Part shown: positions 1 to 8,734 of the stretch, piece after piece
Position numbering within the stretch: the first letter of the stretch is position 1
How the letters are laid out: each line of letters opens with the position of its first letter
Source: Chloroflexota bacterium
Lineage (GTDB): Bacteria; Chloroflexota; Anaerolineae; J036; Brachytrichaceae
Assembly (NCBI GenBank): GCA_025354985.1
Contig: JANXLU010000068.1
Coordinates: forward strand, 1 to 64,000
Reading direction: 5' to 3'
DNA: 64,000 bases
The notes under the pieces: generated by a model
What the model was told of the DNA's origin: nothing
The model's input: only the letters and a program-made list of their open reading frames with translations
Database searches by the model: none
Position numbers and translations under genes: made by a program

Positions 1-845
1 CTAATCCCCTCGTTATACATAATGTCGAAACCAGCTTCCTTGAATGGTGGTGATACCTTGTTCTTGGTTACACGCACCCGGGTGCGCATCCCGGTCGCCT
101 CGCCCTCGGCCTTAATGGCCGTATCGCGCCGCACATCCAGGCGCACGGATGCATAAAACTTGAGCGCCATGCCACCCGTCGTTGTCTCCGGGTTTCCAAA
201 CATGATCCCGATCTTTTGTCGCAGCTGGTTTGTAAAGATAACCGCGGTGTTTGTTTGCTTGATGACACCCGCCAGTCTGCGGAGCGCCTTGCTCATAAGG
301 CGCGCTTGCATACCCGGCTGCATATCGGTGATTTCACCCTCAATTTCACCTTTGGGAACCAAGGCCGCTACCGAGTCGATCACAATCACATCGACCGCAC
401 TCGATCTAATCAATTGCTCGGCAATGTCAAACGCCTGCTCACCCGTATCCGGCTGAGAGATCAAAAGATTGTCGATGTCCACGCCGGTCTTGGCGGCGTA
501 TGCTGGATCCAAAGCATGTTCCATATCAATATATGCGGCTGTGCCTCCCAGCCGTTGCGCTTCAGCGACAATGTGCTGGCACAAAGTCGTTTTCCCCGAG
601 CTTTCCGGTCCGTAAATCTCCGTAATGCGCCCCTTGGGGATGCCACCAATACCCAAGGCGATATCAAGAGCGAGCGATCCTGTTGGGATTGCATCCACGT
701 TCATGTGGGTGGCCTCACCCAGCCGCATAACCGCCCCGTCCCCGTGTGCCTTCAATATCGAAGCCATGGCAATATCCAGCGCCTTTCGCTTTTGGTCGCT
801 GCTGCCTCCAGCTGGGTTAAACACGGGTTTATTTTTCTCTTTCAT
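1..845 (-). CDS. recA: RecA recombinase, 3' part missing (window edge)
   Basis: Recombinase that forms filaments on ssDNA, drives strand exchange and activates LexA self-cleavage. The open frame starts with ATG at 845 and runs off the left edge, so about 281 of the usual ~350 residues are present. It was absent from the ORF track because it has no stop in the window. Visible motifs are Walker [10 protein letters not shown] (residues 79-87), a Walker B-region strand [14 protein letters not shown], the NQLRQKIG segment and loop-2 GNPETTTGG. The MAW motif reads IDMEHALDP, with Met where Ala is usual. The gene is preceded by a sigma70-like promoter and a GAAC-N4-GTTC box, so SOS autoregulation is likely. 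Identification is certain; only the C-terminus is unseen. Confidence 0.98.
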   Translation of the reverse strand, partial: MKEKNKPVFNPAGGSSDQKRKALDIAMASILKAHGDGAVMRLGEATHMNVDAIPTGSLALDIALGIGGIPKGRITEIYGPESSGKTTLCQHIVAEAQRLGGTAAYIDMEHALDPAYAAKTGVDIDNLLISQPDTGEQAFDIAEQLIRSSAVDVIVIDSVAALVPKGEIEGEITDMQPGMQARLMSKALRRLAGVIKQTNTAVIFTNQLRQKIGIMFGNPETTTGGMALKFYASVRLDVRRDTAIKAEGEATGMRTRVRVTKNKVSPPFKEAGFDIMYNEGI

Positions 846-910
846 GATGTTCTTCTATTTTGTTCGGCTGGTGGCAATTGCGAACCATCAACACGACTAT
901 GGACGACATA

Positions 911-924
911 AGAACTTTTGTTCT
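911..924. promoter_or_regulatory. LexA/SOS box upstream of recA
   Basis: AGAACTTTTGTTCT is a perfect 5+5 dyad with the GAAC-N4-GTTC core of the Gram-positive type SOS box. It overlaps the expected start point of the recA promoter. LexA repression of recA is established in many bacteria; its operation here is inferred from position and sequence. No lexA gene lies in the window. Confidence 0.75.
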
Positions 925-930
925 TATTCG

Positions 931-958
931 AGTATAGCAGATTTCGCAAAACCTGCAA
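931..958 (-). promoter_or_regulatory. sigma70-type promoter of recA
   Basis: Read on the minus strand, TTGCAG (plus 958-953) and TATACT (plus 936-931) are separated by 16 nt, a good -35/-10 pair facing recA. The predicted transcript would carry a leader of roughly 75-80 nt before the ATG at 845. The LexA-type box begins just downstream of the -10, where a bound repressor would block initiation. Confidence 0.7.
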
Positions 959-986
959 GCCCGTTCTCCCGCGCTATAGTCGCAAC

Positions 987-1745
987 ATGCAAAACGATAA
1001 ACGCGTCGCTATTGTCACCGGTGCGGGAACTGGCGTCGGCAAGGCCACTGCGGTCGCGCTTCTACAGGCGGGTTTCCACGTTGCTTTCGCAGGCCGTCGC
1101 CTCCAGATCCTTGAACAGGCATTGCTTGAAGCCGGGGATATGGCTGCTCGTGCGATTGCGATCCAGACAGATGTTTCCCAGGCTGAATCCGTCGGCCGGC
1201 TATTCGACGCAGTCATTCAGCAGTTCGGCCGGCTGGATGTGTTGTTCAATAACGCCGGAATGGGTGCCCCGCCGGTACCTTTGGAGGACCTGACCGTAGA
1301 ACAATGGAACGCCGTAGTTGGCGCGAACCTGACCGGCGCCTTCTTGTGCACGCAACAAGCATTCAAAATAATGAAGCGCCAGATTCCCATGGGCGGCAGA
1401 ATCATTAACAACGGATCAATCTCCGCCACCGTTCCCAGACCAAACTCGGCACCTTATACAGCCACAAAGCATGCAATCACCGGCTTAACAAAAGCGACAT
1501 CGCTCGATGGTCGAAAGTATGACATTGCATGCAGCCAAATTGACATTGGCAATGCACATACGGATATGACCGAGCGCATGCGAAACGGTATTGTGCAGGC
1601 AAACGGCGCAACCATGGTGGAACCTACGTTTGACGTTCTGCACGTAGCTCGAGCTGTGGTGACGATTGCCAACTTGCCACTCGATACGAACGTTCAATTT
1701 ATGACCATCATGGCGACGAAGATGCCATATATTGGTCGCGGTTAA
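987..1745 (+). CDS. short-chain dehydrogenase/reductase (classical SDR)
   Basis: NAD(P)-dependent oxidoreductase of about 252 residues, normal length for a classical SDR. Visible: cofactor loop TGAGTGVG (11-18), RR at 37-38 after beta-2 (suggests NADP(H)), NNAG (88-91), and the catalytic set N114, S144, Y157, K161 (YTATK). The track start at 918 adds 23 residues without homology to the fold and lies in the recA promoter; ATG 987 puts the first beta strand where it belongs. The gene is followed by a sugar isomerase-like and a Gfo/Idh/MocA gene on the same strand, so a sugar or polyol substrate is plausible. The true substrate cannot be read from the sequence. Confidence 0.9.
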   Translation: MQNDKRVAIVTGAGTGVGKATAVALLQAGFHVAFAGRRLQILEQALLEAGDMAARAIAIQTDVSQAESVGRLFDAVIQQFGRLDVLFNNAGMGAPPVPLEDLTVEQWNAVVGANLTGAFLCTQQAFKIMKRQIPMGGRIINNGSISATVPRPNSAPYTATKHAITGLTKATSLDGRKYDIACSQIDIGNAHTDMTERMRNGIVQANGATMVEPTFDVLHVARAVVTIANLPLDTNVQFMTIMATKMPYIGRG

Positions 1746-1818
1746 ACTAAGCAACAATACCTATGGGCTGTGCCCCAATTTTGTACCGAAATTCTGCACA
1801 AAAAGGAAGACTAAACAA

Positions 1819-2820
1819 ATGTCAAGACCAGTTACATTATTTACCGGGCAGTGGGCGGATATGCCGCTGGAAACTCTGGCGGCCAAAGCCAAATTCTTTG
1901 GCTATGACGGGCTCGAGTTGGCCTGCTGGGGCGACCACTTTGATGTCGAAAAAGCACTGTCCGACGATGCCTATTGCAAAAGCCGCCATGATATATTGGC
2001 AAAACACGGGCTGAAGGTTTGGTCGATAAGTGCCCACTTGCAAGGTCAGGCCGTCTGCGACCGCATCGATGAGCGGCATAAGGCGATTTTGAGCCCGGCA
2101 ATTTGGGGTGATGGCGCACCAGCCGGCGTCAACCGGCGTGCCGCCGAGTTTATGGCCAATGCCGCGCGCGCCGCAGCCAAGCTCGGCGTTAACGTTGTCA
2201 ACGGTTTCACCGGCAGCAGCATTTGGCACCTCGCCTATTCATTTCCGCCGGTGACGCCTGGCATGATAGATGCCGGCTATGCCGAGTTTGCCGATCGCTG
2301 GAACCCAATTCTGGACGTCTTCAAGGCCGAGAAGGTGAATTTCGCGCTTGAGGTTCACCCAACTGAGATCGCGTTTGACATTGCAAGTGCGGAGCGTGCC
2401 TTGGCCGCACTTAAGAACCGCCCGGAATTTGGGTTCAATTACGATCCATCTCACCTGGGTTATCAGGGAGTTGACTACACCTCATTTATCCGCAAGTTTG
2501 CGACACGCATTTACCATGTGCATATGAAGGACGTCTACTGGAGCAAGCGCGGTAAGGAAGCGGGCGTTTTCGGCGGTCACATTTCCTTTGGCGACAATCG
2601 ACGCGTATGGGATTTTCGCAGTCTTGGACACGGACGCATAAATTTTGAAGGAATTGTGCGCGCACTAAACGCCATAGGCTACGAAGGGCCACTGTCCGTG
2701 GAATGGGAGGACAGCGGCATGGATCGTGAACACGGTGCCACCGAGAGCGCTCGTTTTGTTCGAAGGGTCGATTTCAAACCAAGCAATCTTGCCTTCGATG
2801 CCGCATTCGAGCGCAAATAA
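1819..2820 (+). CDS. sugar phosphate isomerase/epimerase family TIM barrel
   Basis: A 333-residue protein of the xylose-isomerase-like TIM-barrel family, which isomerises, epimerises or dehydrates sugars and inositols using a divalent metal. Likely metal ligands appear in order: Glu in LEVHPTE, Asp/His in NYDPSH, His in HVHMKD and Glu in SVEWED. The loop HGRINFEGI before the last strand is typical. The track start at 1732 overlaps the SDR gene; ATG 1819 is preceded by an AGGAAG ribosome site about 10 nt upstream and begins at the first barrel strand (VTLFTGQW). It sits 16 nt before a Gfo/Idh/MocA gene, a pairing common in polyol/inositol-type catabolism. Exact reaction unknown. Confidence 0.88.
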   Translation: MSRPVTLFTGQWADMPLETLAAKAKFFGYDGLELACWGDHFDVEKALSDDAYCKSRHDILAKHGLKVWSISAHLQGQAVCDRIDERHKAILSPAIWGDGAPAGVNRRAAEFMANAARAAAKLGVNVVNGFTGSSIWHLAYSFPPVTPGMIDAGYAEFADRWNPILDVFKAEKVNFALEVHPTEIAFDIASAERALAALKNRPEFGFNYDPSHLGYQGVDYTSFIRKFATRIYHVHMKDVYWSKRGKEAGVFGGHISFGDNRRVWDFRSLGHGRINFEGIVRALNAIGYEGPLSVEWEDSGMDREHGATESARFVRRVDFKPSNLAFDAAFERK

Positions 2821-2836
2821 CGCGGGAAGATAACAC

Positions 2837-4021
2837 ATGGAAGACGTTGGCTTCAACACAATGGCTGGTCCCCGAGCGACCGGCACGGCGCCTGAAATTG
2901 GTGTGGGAATGCTCGGATATGCTTTTATGGGCAAGGCCCACAGCAATGCGCTGAAAAAAATGCCCTACATGATGTACCCGCCAGTCGCCATCCCCAAATT
3001 GGTGGCCATTGCGGGGCGAAATGTTGAAGGCGTGACCGAGGCGGCCCGCCGTTATGGATTCGCAAAGGCATATACAGATTGGCGCCAAATGATCGATGAT
3101 CCGGAAGTTCAAGTCATCGACAACTCGGGCCCAAACAACCTGCACCTGGAGCCCAACCTGGCGGCCCTGAAGGCAGGCAAGCACCTCATAAGCGAGAAGC
3201 CACTCGGGCGCACGGCCGAGGAGTGCCACACCATGTGGGCGGCGGCCAAAAAAGCCAAAGTAGTGCACCAAGTCGCCTTCAACTATCGGTTTGTCCCTGC
3301 GGTCCGCTTGGTGCGTGACCTGATCGATTCCGGAAAGCTTGGACGCATTTATCACTTCCGAGCCAGCTACCTACAAGAGTGGATTGCCGATGAAAACTTC
3401 GCAATGGTGTGGCGATTGGACAAAAAGATTGCCGGCAGTGGAGCGTTGGGCGACCTCGGCTCGCACATCATCGATCTAGCACGGTTTCTGGTCGGCGAGC
3501 CAAAGAGCCTGATGGCCCGAACCGGCACATTTATCAAGGAACGGCCCGGTGCGGGCGGAAAGAAGGAAAAGGTCACGGTCGATGACGCCTTCGAGGCGGT
3601 GGTTGAATATAAAAATGGTGCATTGGGCACGCTGGAGGCGAGCCGCTTTGCACCGGGCCGAAAGAATCACAACACATTTGAAATAAACGCCGAGTTTGGC
3701 AGCGTTCGTTTCAACCTTGAGAACATGAACGTTCTCGAGGTGTTTATGAAGGACCAGGACAAAAACATTCAGGGATTTACCCAGGTGCTGGTAAGTGAGA
3801 GCTATCACCCATTCTGGAAAAACTGGTGGCCCCAGGGCCACATCATCGGCTGGGAGCATACCTTTGTCCATCAGTTTGCCCATTTCTTCGATGCCGTTGT
3901 GAACAAGGCGCCGGTAACGCCAATGGCTGCCGATTTTGAAGACGGTTATCGAAACGCCGTCATTTGCGACGCCATTCTGCAAAGCGCTCAAGAACGCAAA
4001 CAAGTCGATATCAAATATTAG
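2837..4021 (+). CDS. Gfo/Idh/MocA family oxidoreductase
   Basis: A 394-residue NAD(P)-dependent sugar dehydrogenase-like protein. The N-terminal Rossmann fold has GVGMLGYAFMG near residues 21-31, and the family's catalytic Lys is in SEKPLG. The C-terminal alpha/beta domain carries the dimer sheet (DDAFEAVVEY, GTLEASRF). The ATG at 2837 follows a purine-rich GGGAAGATAA. It forms a cluster with the isomerase upstream; the next gene starts only 3 nt after its stop, so translation may be coupled to the glycan genes. The trio may make or recycle an unusual sugar; that is inference. Substrate not identifiable. Confidence 0.92.
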   Translation: MEDVGFNTMAGPRATGTAPEIGVGMLGYAFMGKAHSNALKKMPYMMYPPVAIPKLVAIAGRNVEGVTEAARRYGFAKAYTDWRQMIDDPEVQVIDNSGPNNLHLEPNLAALKAGKHLISEKPLGRTAEECHTMWAAAKKAKVVHQVAFNYRFVPAVRLVRDLIDSGKLGRIYHFRASYLQEWIADENFAMVWRLDKKIAGSGALGDLGSHIIDLARFLVGEPKSLMARTGTFIKERPGAGGKKEKVTVDDAFEAVVEYKNGALGTLEASRFAPGRKNHNTFEINAEFGSVRFNLENMNVLEVFMKDQDKNIQGFTQVLVSESYHPFWKNWWPQGHIIGWEHTFVHQFAHFFDAVVNKAPVTPMAADFEDGYRNAVICDAILQSAQERKQVDIKY

Positions 4022-4024
4022 TCT

Positions 4025-7000
4025 GTGCAAATAATCAAATCCAGGCCGGGCCTTTCGCGACCAGGTAGGTGGCGTGCCCCTGTACTGCTGGTCATTTTGG
4101 CGCTCGCCGCAATCGTGCGGTTTACCGGCATCAATTGGGACCAGGGCACCCACGTGCATCCTGACGAGCGATATATGACCTATCTGGCATCGCTCCTGGG
4201 ACTCCCAAATAGCACTTCAGAATATTTTGATTCAGGTTCTTCCAAACTAAACCCATATAACACGAGCTGGGGGCGCAGCTATGTGTACGGCACGGTCCCA
4301 CTTTTTGTCACCCGCTATGCCGCCGCGGCGCTCGAAACATTGTGCGCACCACAGGCGGTTGCCGCGGCCAATACTGTCAATGGACTATTGGGCCAGCCTC
4401 CCGCATCATGCGGTCCACAGGGATTGCATGGCTACGATGTAATCGGGCTGATTGGCCGAGCCTGGTCTGCGTTTTGCGATTGGTTGTGCGTGTTGCTTAT
4501 TTACCTGATGGGGTCCAGATTATTTGGTTGGCGCACTGGCCTTCTCGCCAGCGCACTCCTGGCCCTTGCGGTGCTCCCAATTCAGCTTGCCCATTTTTTT
4601 ACGGTAGATAGCACCGCAAACCTATTTGTCACTCTGACGGTCGGCTCGTGCGTCGGGATCATCTTTGCCACGCGCGCGCGTTGGACATTTCCACGCGTGT
4701 GGCTTTGGTCGCTCCTGTCCGGTGCCTTTTGCGGTCTGGCCATTGCAAGCAAAATAAGTGTGTGGCCGCTCGCACCCTTTATCGTTGTGTGCATACTGGC
4801 GGCCCTGGTCCGCCACCGCTCAAACAACCTCATTACGTTGAGTGTCGCCGTGATTGCGACTCTGCTCGCTGCAACTGCAACGTTTGCAACTTTTCGGGTC
4901 GCCCAACCCTACTCCTTTATCGGAACCAGCGAGTCAGAGTTGCTCGTCACTCTGGAGCGATGCGCCTCGGTTGACGGAGCGCTCGGCAGATTATGCGCCC
5001 TCACTGGACGCCTGCCCGGTGATGTTCGGAGCGTCATTGCTCCAAGTGGCCGCTGGATCGAACAGTTGCTCCTGGCGCAGAACTTTGTTAACGGAACAAT
5101 CGATGCACCATTTGGCATCCAGTGGGCCAATCGAACTCCAATAGTCTTTCCATTGATAAACCTGGTGTTCTGGGGTCTTGGTCTCCCTCTGGGCGTGGCC
5201 GCCGTGCTCGGGGCCTGTTTGGCGGGTGCAAAGGCGATCTCCGGGCGACGATGGTGGGCATATTTGCCGGTAGTACTGTGGGTGGTGCCTTACTTTTTGT
5301 ATCAAAGCACGCAATGGACAAAATCCATGCGCTATTTGCTGCCCATTTATCCCTTCCTATGTCTGCTCGCCGCCCAGTTTATGGTGAAGTTCGCCCGGGA
5401 CCTTCAAAGTGGTGAGCTTACGACGATCTGGTCTGAAGCAAAGCGTGTCGTTTCAATTGGACTCATCCCATTTGTCGTTGTTGCCTCAGGCATGTGGGTG
5501 CTGGCCTTCACCGCGATATACCGCGAACCAAACAGTCGCAGCCAGGCAAGTATTTGGCTCTATCAAAACGTTCCAGACAATGCTGTGGTCGCAAACGAAC
5601 ATTGGGACGAGGCCTTGCCGGTTACACCTGCGGGCTTTGTACCACCCGCTAAAACGTTCCTGCCCCTGTCGTCGAGCAGAGATGGGCTGATGGACGATTA
5701 TGACGAAGACACGCCGCAGAAGCTGGACGCTCTCCTTTCCTGGCTAAATGAGGCGGACTACATTGTCCTAAGCAGTAATCGCCTGTATGGCGCGATGGCG
5801 CGGTTACCACTGCGATTTCCGCTCATGAATGAGTACTACAGGTTGCTCTTTAATGGGCAACTGGGCTTCGATCTGGCCGCTGACTTCAATCCCCTGCCGC
5901 GCCTGGGCCTGCTTCAGTGGGACGACCAGGAGCGCGATCAACCCGTGCTGGCCTACGCCCCGTTGACATCGGGAACAGCGCCAGGAATTCGCGTGCCGTA
6001 TCCTACCGCAGAAGAAGCGTTTAGCGTCTACGACCACGCGCGCGTGCTCATCTTCTCAAAATCACCAAATTTCACGAAGTCAAATGCCCGTGCGCTATTG
6101 GATAAATTTGACTTGACTCGCACCGTGGTTCAGGCGCCGGTAATTGCTGGTGCCGCGCCGCGCGGATTGCTGCTTGATGCCACGTCGCGCCAACAACAAT
6201 CCGAGGGGGGAACCTGGCGCGATCTGTTCCCGAGAAACGCGGTTGTCAATCAAAACCAGCAGATTGCAACACTTGCGTGGATTCTTTTGATTGAGCTACT
6301 GTCAGCGCTGGCTTGGCCGTTCATCGCGCTTGGCGTTGCGCAACGCGTAGAAGCGGGCCAAATCGAACCACGGACTATCGGTCAAAAGCAAAGACCACCA
6401 TCCGCCCACAGCGCGCTGCTCGATACGGGTTGGGCGGTGGCAAAAGTGCTCGGGCTGCTGTGTGTCGCGTGGATGTCATGGCTGCTGGCGAGCACCAAAA
6501 TTTTATCGTTCACCTCGGCTCAGATCTGGTTCGTAACGGTTGTACTAGCCGTGTGTAGTGTTGTCGTGACAGTCAGATTTCGGGATCGGCTGTGGTCACT
6601 TATCAAGCGTCACTTTGTTCCATTGCTGGCAACTGAGGTGGTCTTCTTGCTCGGGTTCGCCTTCTTCCTCTTTGTTCGCAGCCAAAATCCCGACCTCTGG
6701 CATCCTTATATGGGTGGCGAAAAGCCGATGGACTTCGCCTACTTGAACGCGGTTTTGAAGAGCACATATTTCCCTCCGTTCGATCCATGGCATGCCGGCG
6801 GCTATATCAACTACTATTATTTTGGTTGGGTTCTGTTTGGCCTCCCAATCAAAGCGCTCGGAATCGATCCGGCTATTGCCTACAACCTGGCCCTGCCCAC
6901 GATCTATGCGTGCGCATTGACGGGTGCATTCGCTGCCGGGAGCAGTTTGCATCAGGCTATGCTGGCACATTATCGCGACGGGACCGATAAATCCCTTTCA

Positions 7001-8734
7001 TCCGCGCGCTCCCAGTCATTGTTGGCCGGGTTATTTGTCGCGTTGCTCGCCTTGGTCTTGGGCAATATTGATCAAATCACGGTCCTTGGACCGGCCATTC
7101 TCAAGCTTGGTGGCTCGGGGGATGGTTCATTCAGTCCGGGTTCACTATTGGCCGGTCTGGGTGCCTGGCTCGGAGGAGCTGCGTTACCCATCTATAAACT
7201 CCAAAATTATTGGGATGCAACCCGCCTCGATCCCGCCGTTCCCATCGCCGAGTTCCCGCTATTTACTTTTCTCTATGCGGACCTCCATGCGCACATGATG
7301 TCCATGCCGCTCGTGTTCGCAGCACTCAACGTCGCAATCGCGTTTATTAATCGAGCGCGCAATTTGCTGGCGCTCGTCATCGCCAGCTTGATTGTTGGTG
7401 CGCTTGCAGCTACAAACACGTGGGACTATCCAACGATGCTCGCGCTCGTGCTTGCCGCGCTTGTGTTGGGCCATCCCGGGCTTTCCGCCTTAAGCCGACC
7501 AACTGAATTCTTATCCGCGCTGGTTGCCAGCATTCCGTATTTAATTGGGTTTGTTTTGTTATCACGAGCATTTTTCACGCCCTACTATGAGAATTTTGGT
7601 TCCGCTTACAACTCTGTGGACCTATGGCAGGGCGACCGAACACCCATCGTCGCATATCTAAAAATCTATCTGATTTTTGCAATACCAATTGCGGCGCTTT
7701 GGTTGGATGGCGTTTTAGTTTCCCTTGGCAAGGTGGATGGTCACGAAACACCCTGGGCAATCTTTCAATTAGTTGCAGCAACACTTGGTCTCCTCGCCGG
7801 CTTTGCCACCGCCTTGCTCGGAGTGCAAAGCGCGGTGATGTCAATTCCGCTCATAGTTATTGCACTCTGTGGTGTCGTTGGCCCGCGCCAGGCACCTGCC
7901 TCGCGACTACTGTGGTTGATGGCTGCCGGAGCCTTCACGCTCACGCTTGCAGTGGAGTTGGTGACACTCCGGGGCGATATCGGTCGGATGAATACATTGT
8001 TCAAGTTTTACCTGCAGGCATGGATGCTCCTCAGCATCGGCGCAGGCGTTGCAGTCACGCTTTTACTCACCACGAGACGTGTCGCTGCAGATGGTGACCA
8101 AATTCGCGGTGGTGCGTTCATTCGCCCGTTTGTCACGTCATCAATGGTCGCGCTGTTGTTGCTCGCCGCCTTGTATCCCGCGACGGCGCTGCCTGCCAAG
8201 ATGACAGATCGATACACCGACGATGCTCCCCGCGGACTCGACGGCGCTGCGTGGATGCCACGCACCATCCGGCTCGATGGCCCCGATAACGCTCAACGGC
8301 AGTTCTCCCTGCAGCCTGATTATGATGCCATCCGCTGGATGCAGGACAACGTCGACGGTTCGCCGGTGATCATGGAAACCACAACAGGATGGAATTTATA
8401 TCGCTGGGGAAATCGATTCTCGGTCTACACCGGTAATCCTGCTGTCATCGGCTGGAACTGGCATCAACGTCAGCAACACGCCTCCATTCCAGCCGATCTC
8501 GTGCAGCGTCGCGACGATGACGTTACGCTTTTTTATGAAAGCAACAATCCTGCTGAAGCCAGCATCATTTTGCGCCGCTACAATGTCAAATACGTAATTT
8601 CTGGCGCCTTGGAGCGCGCTTATCATGGTGATGAGGTCGGAAGTCGCTTGAACAAACTTGAGTCCACCGGGATGCTCAAGCTCGTATACCAAAATGAAGG
8701 CACGTCGATTTTTGAGGTATTAAACAGTGTTTGA
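4025..8734 (+). CDS. giant PMT-like / DUF2298 (YYY) fusion membrane protein
   Basis: A 1569-residue polytopic membrane protein with two halves. Residues ~15-500 resemble GT39/PMT/ArnT lipid-linked glycosyltransferases: a first TM segment, then loop motif HVHPDERY with the acidic pair typical of the catalytic loop, and later TKSMRYLLPIYPF. A soluble stretch follows (~500-740). From ~850 to the end is a DUF2298 'YYY' unit with GGEKPMDFAY, GGYINYYYFG, YADLHAHMM and RMNTLFKFYLQAW, ending in a soluble segment with YRWGNR, GNPAVIGWNWH. GTG start 3 nt after the previous stop; its end overlaps the next gene by 8 nt. DUF2298 has no established function; a role in moving or transferring sugar at the membrane's outer face is inferred from the fused PMT half. 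Confidence 0.85.
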   Translation: MQIIKSRPGLSRPGRWRAPVLLVILALAAIVRFTGINWDQGTHVHPDERYMTYLASLLGLPNSTSEYFDSGSSKLNPYNTSWGRSYVYGTVPLFVTRYAAAALETLCAPQAVAAANTVNGLLGQPPASCGPQGLHGYDVIGLIGRAWSAFCDWLCVLLIYLMGSRLFGWRTGLLASALLALAVLPIQLAHFFTVDSTANLFVTLTVGSCVGIIFATRARWTFPRVWLWSLLSGAFCGLAIASKISVWPLAPFIVVCILAALVRHRSNNLITLSVAVIATLLAATATFATFRVAQPYSFIGTSESELLVTLERCASVDGALGRLCALTGRLPGDVRSVIAPSGRWIEQLLLAQNFVNGTIDAPFGIQWANRTPIVFPLINLVFWGLGLPLGVAAVLGACLAGAKAISGRRWWAYLPVVLWVVPYFLYQSTQWTKSMRYLLPIYPFLCLLAAQFMVKFARDLQSGELTTIWSEAKRVVSIGLIPFVVVASGMWVLAFTAIYREPNSRSQASIWLYQNVPDNAVVANEHWDEALPVTPAGFVPPAKTFLPLSSSRDGLMDDYDEDTPQKLDALLSWLNEADYIVLSSNRLYGAMARLPLRFPLMNEYYRLLFNGQLGFDLAADFNPLPRLGLLQWDDQERDQPVLAYAPLTSGTAPGIRVPYPTAEEAFSVYDHARVLIFSKSPNFTKSNARALLDKFDLTRTVVQAPVIAGAAPRGLLLDATSRQQQSEGGTWRDLFPRNAVVNQNQQIATLAWILLIELLSALAWPFIALGVAQRVEAGQIEPRTIGQKQRPPSAHSALLDTGWAVAKVLGLLCVAWMSWLLASTKILSFTSAQIWFVTVVLAVCSVVVTVRFRDRLWSLIKRHFVPLLATEVVFLLGFAFFLFVRSQNPDLWHPYMGGEKPMDFAYLNAVLKSTYFPPFDPWHAGGYINYYYFGWVLFGLPIKALGIDPAIAYNLALPTIYACALTGAFAAGSSLHQAMLAHYRDGTDKSLSSARSQSLLAGLFVALLALVLGNIDQITVLGPAILKLGGSGDGSFSPGSLLAGLGAWLGGAALPIYKLQNYWDATRLDPAVPIAEFPLFTFLYADLHAHMMSMPLVFAALNVAIAFINRARNLLALVIASLIVGALAATNTWDYPTMLALVLAALVLGHPGLSALSRPTEFLSALVASIPYLIGFVLLSRAFFTPYYENFGSAYNSVDLWQGDRTPIVAYLKIYLIFAIPIAALWLDGVLVSLGKVDGHETPWAIFQLVAATLGLLAGFATALLGVQSAVMSIPLIVIALCGVVGPRQAPASRLLWLMAAGAFTLTLAVELVTLRGDIGRMNTLFKFYLQAWMLLSIGAGVAVTLLLTTRRVAADGDQIRGGAFIRPFVTSSMVALLLLAALYPATALPAKMTDRYTDDAPRGLDGAAWMPRTIRLDGPDNAQRQFSLQPDYDAIRWMQDNVDGSPVIMETTTGWNLYRWGNRFSVYTGNPAVIGWNWHQRQQHASIPADLVQRRDDDVTLFYESNNPAEASIILRRYNVKYVISGALERAYHGDEVGSRLNKLESTGMLKLVYQNEGTSIFEVLNSV

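Noticed and set aside
216-911. Plus-strand ORF of 231 aa antisense to recA, and similar ORFs of 150-200 aa opposite other genes
   Set aside because: They lie wholly opposite conserved genes, have no recognisable domain, and reflect the codon bias of the real strand.
2774-3355. 193-aa minus-strand ORF opposite the Gfo/Idh/MocA gene
   Set aside because: Antisense shadow with no family features.
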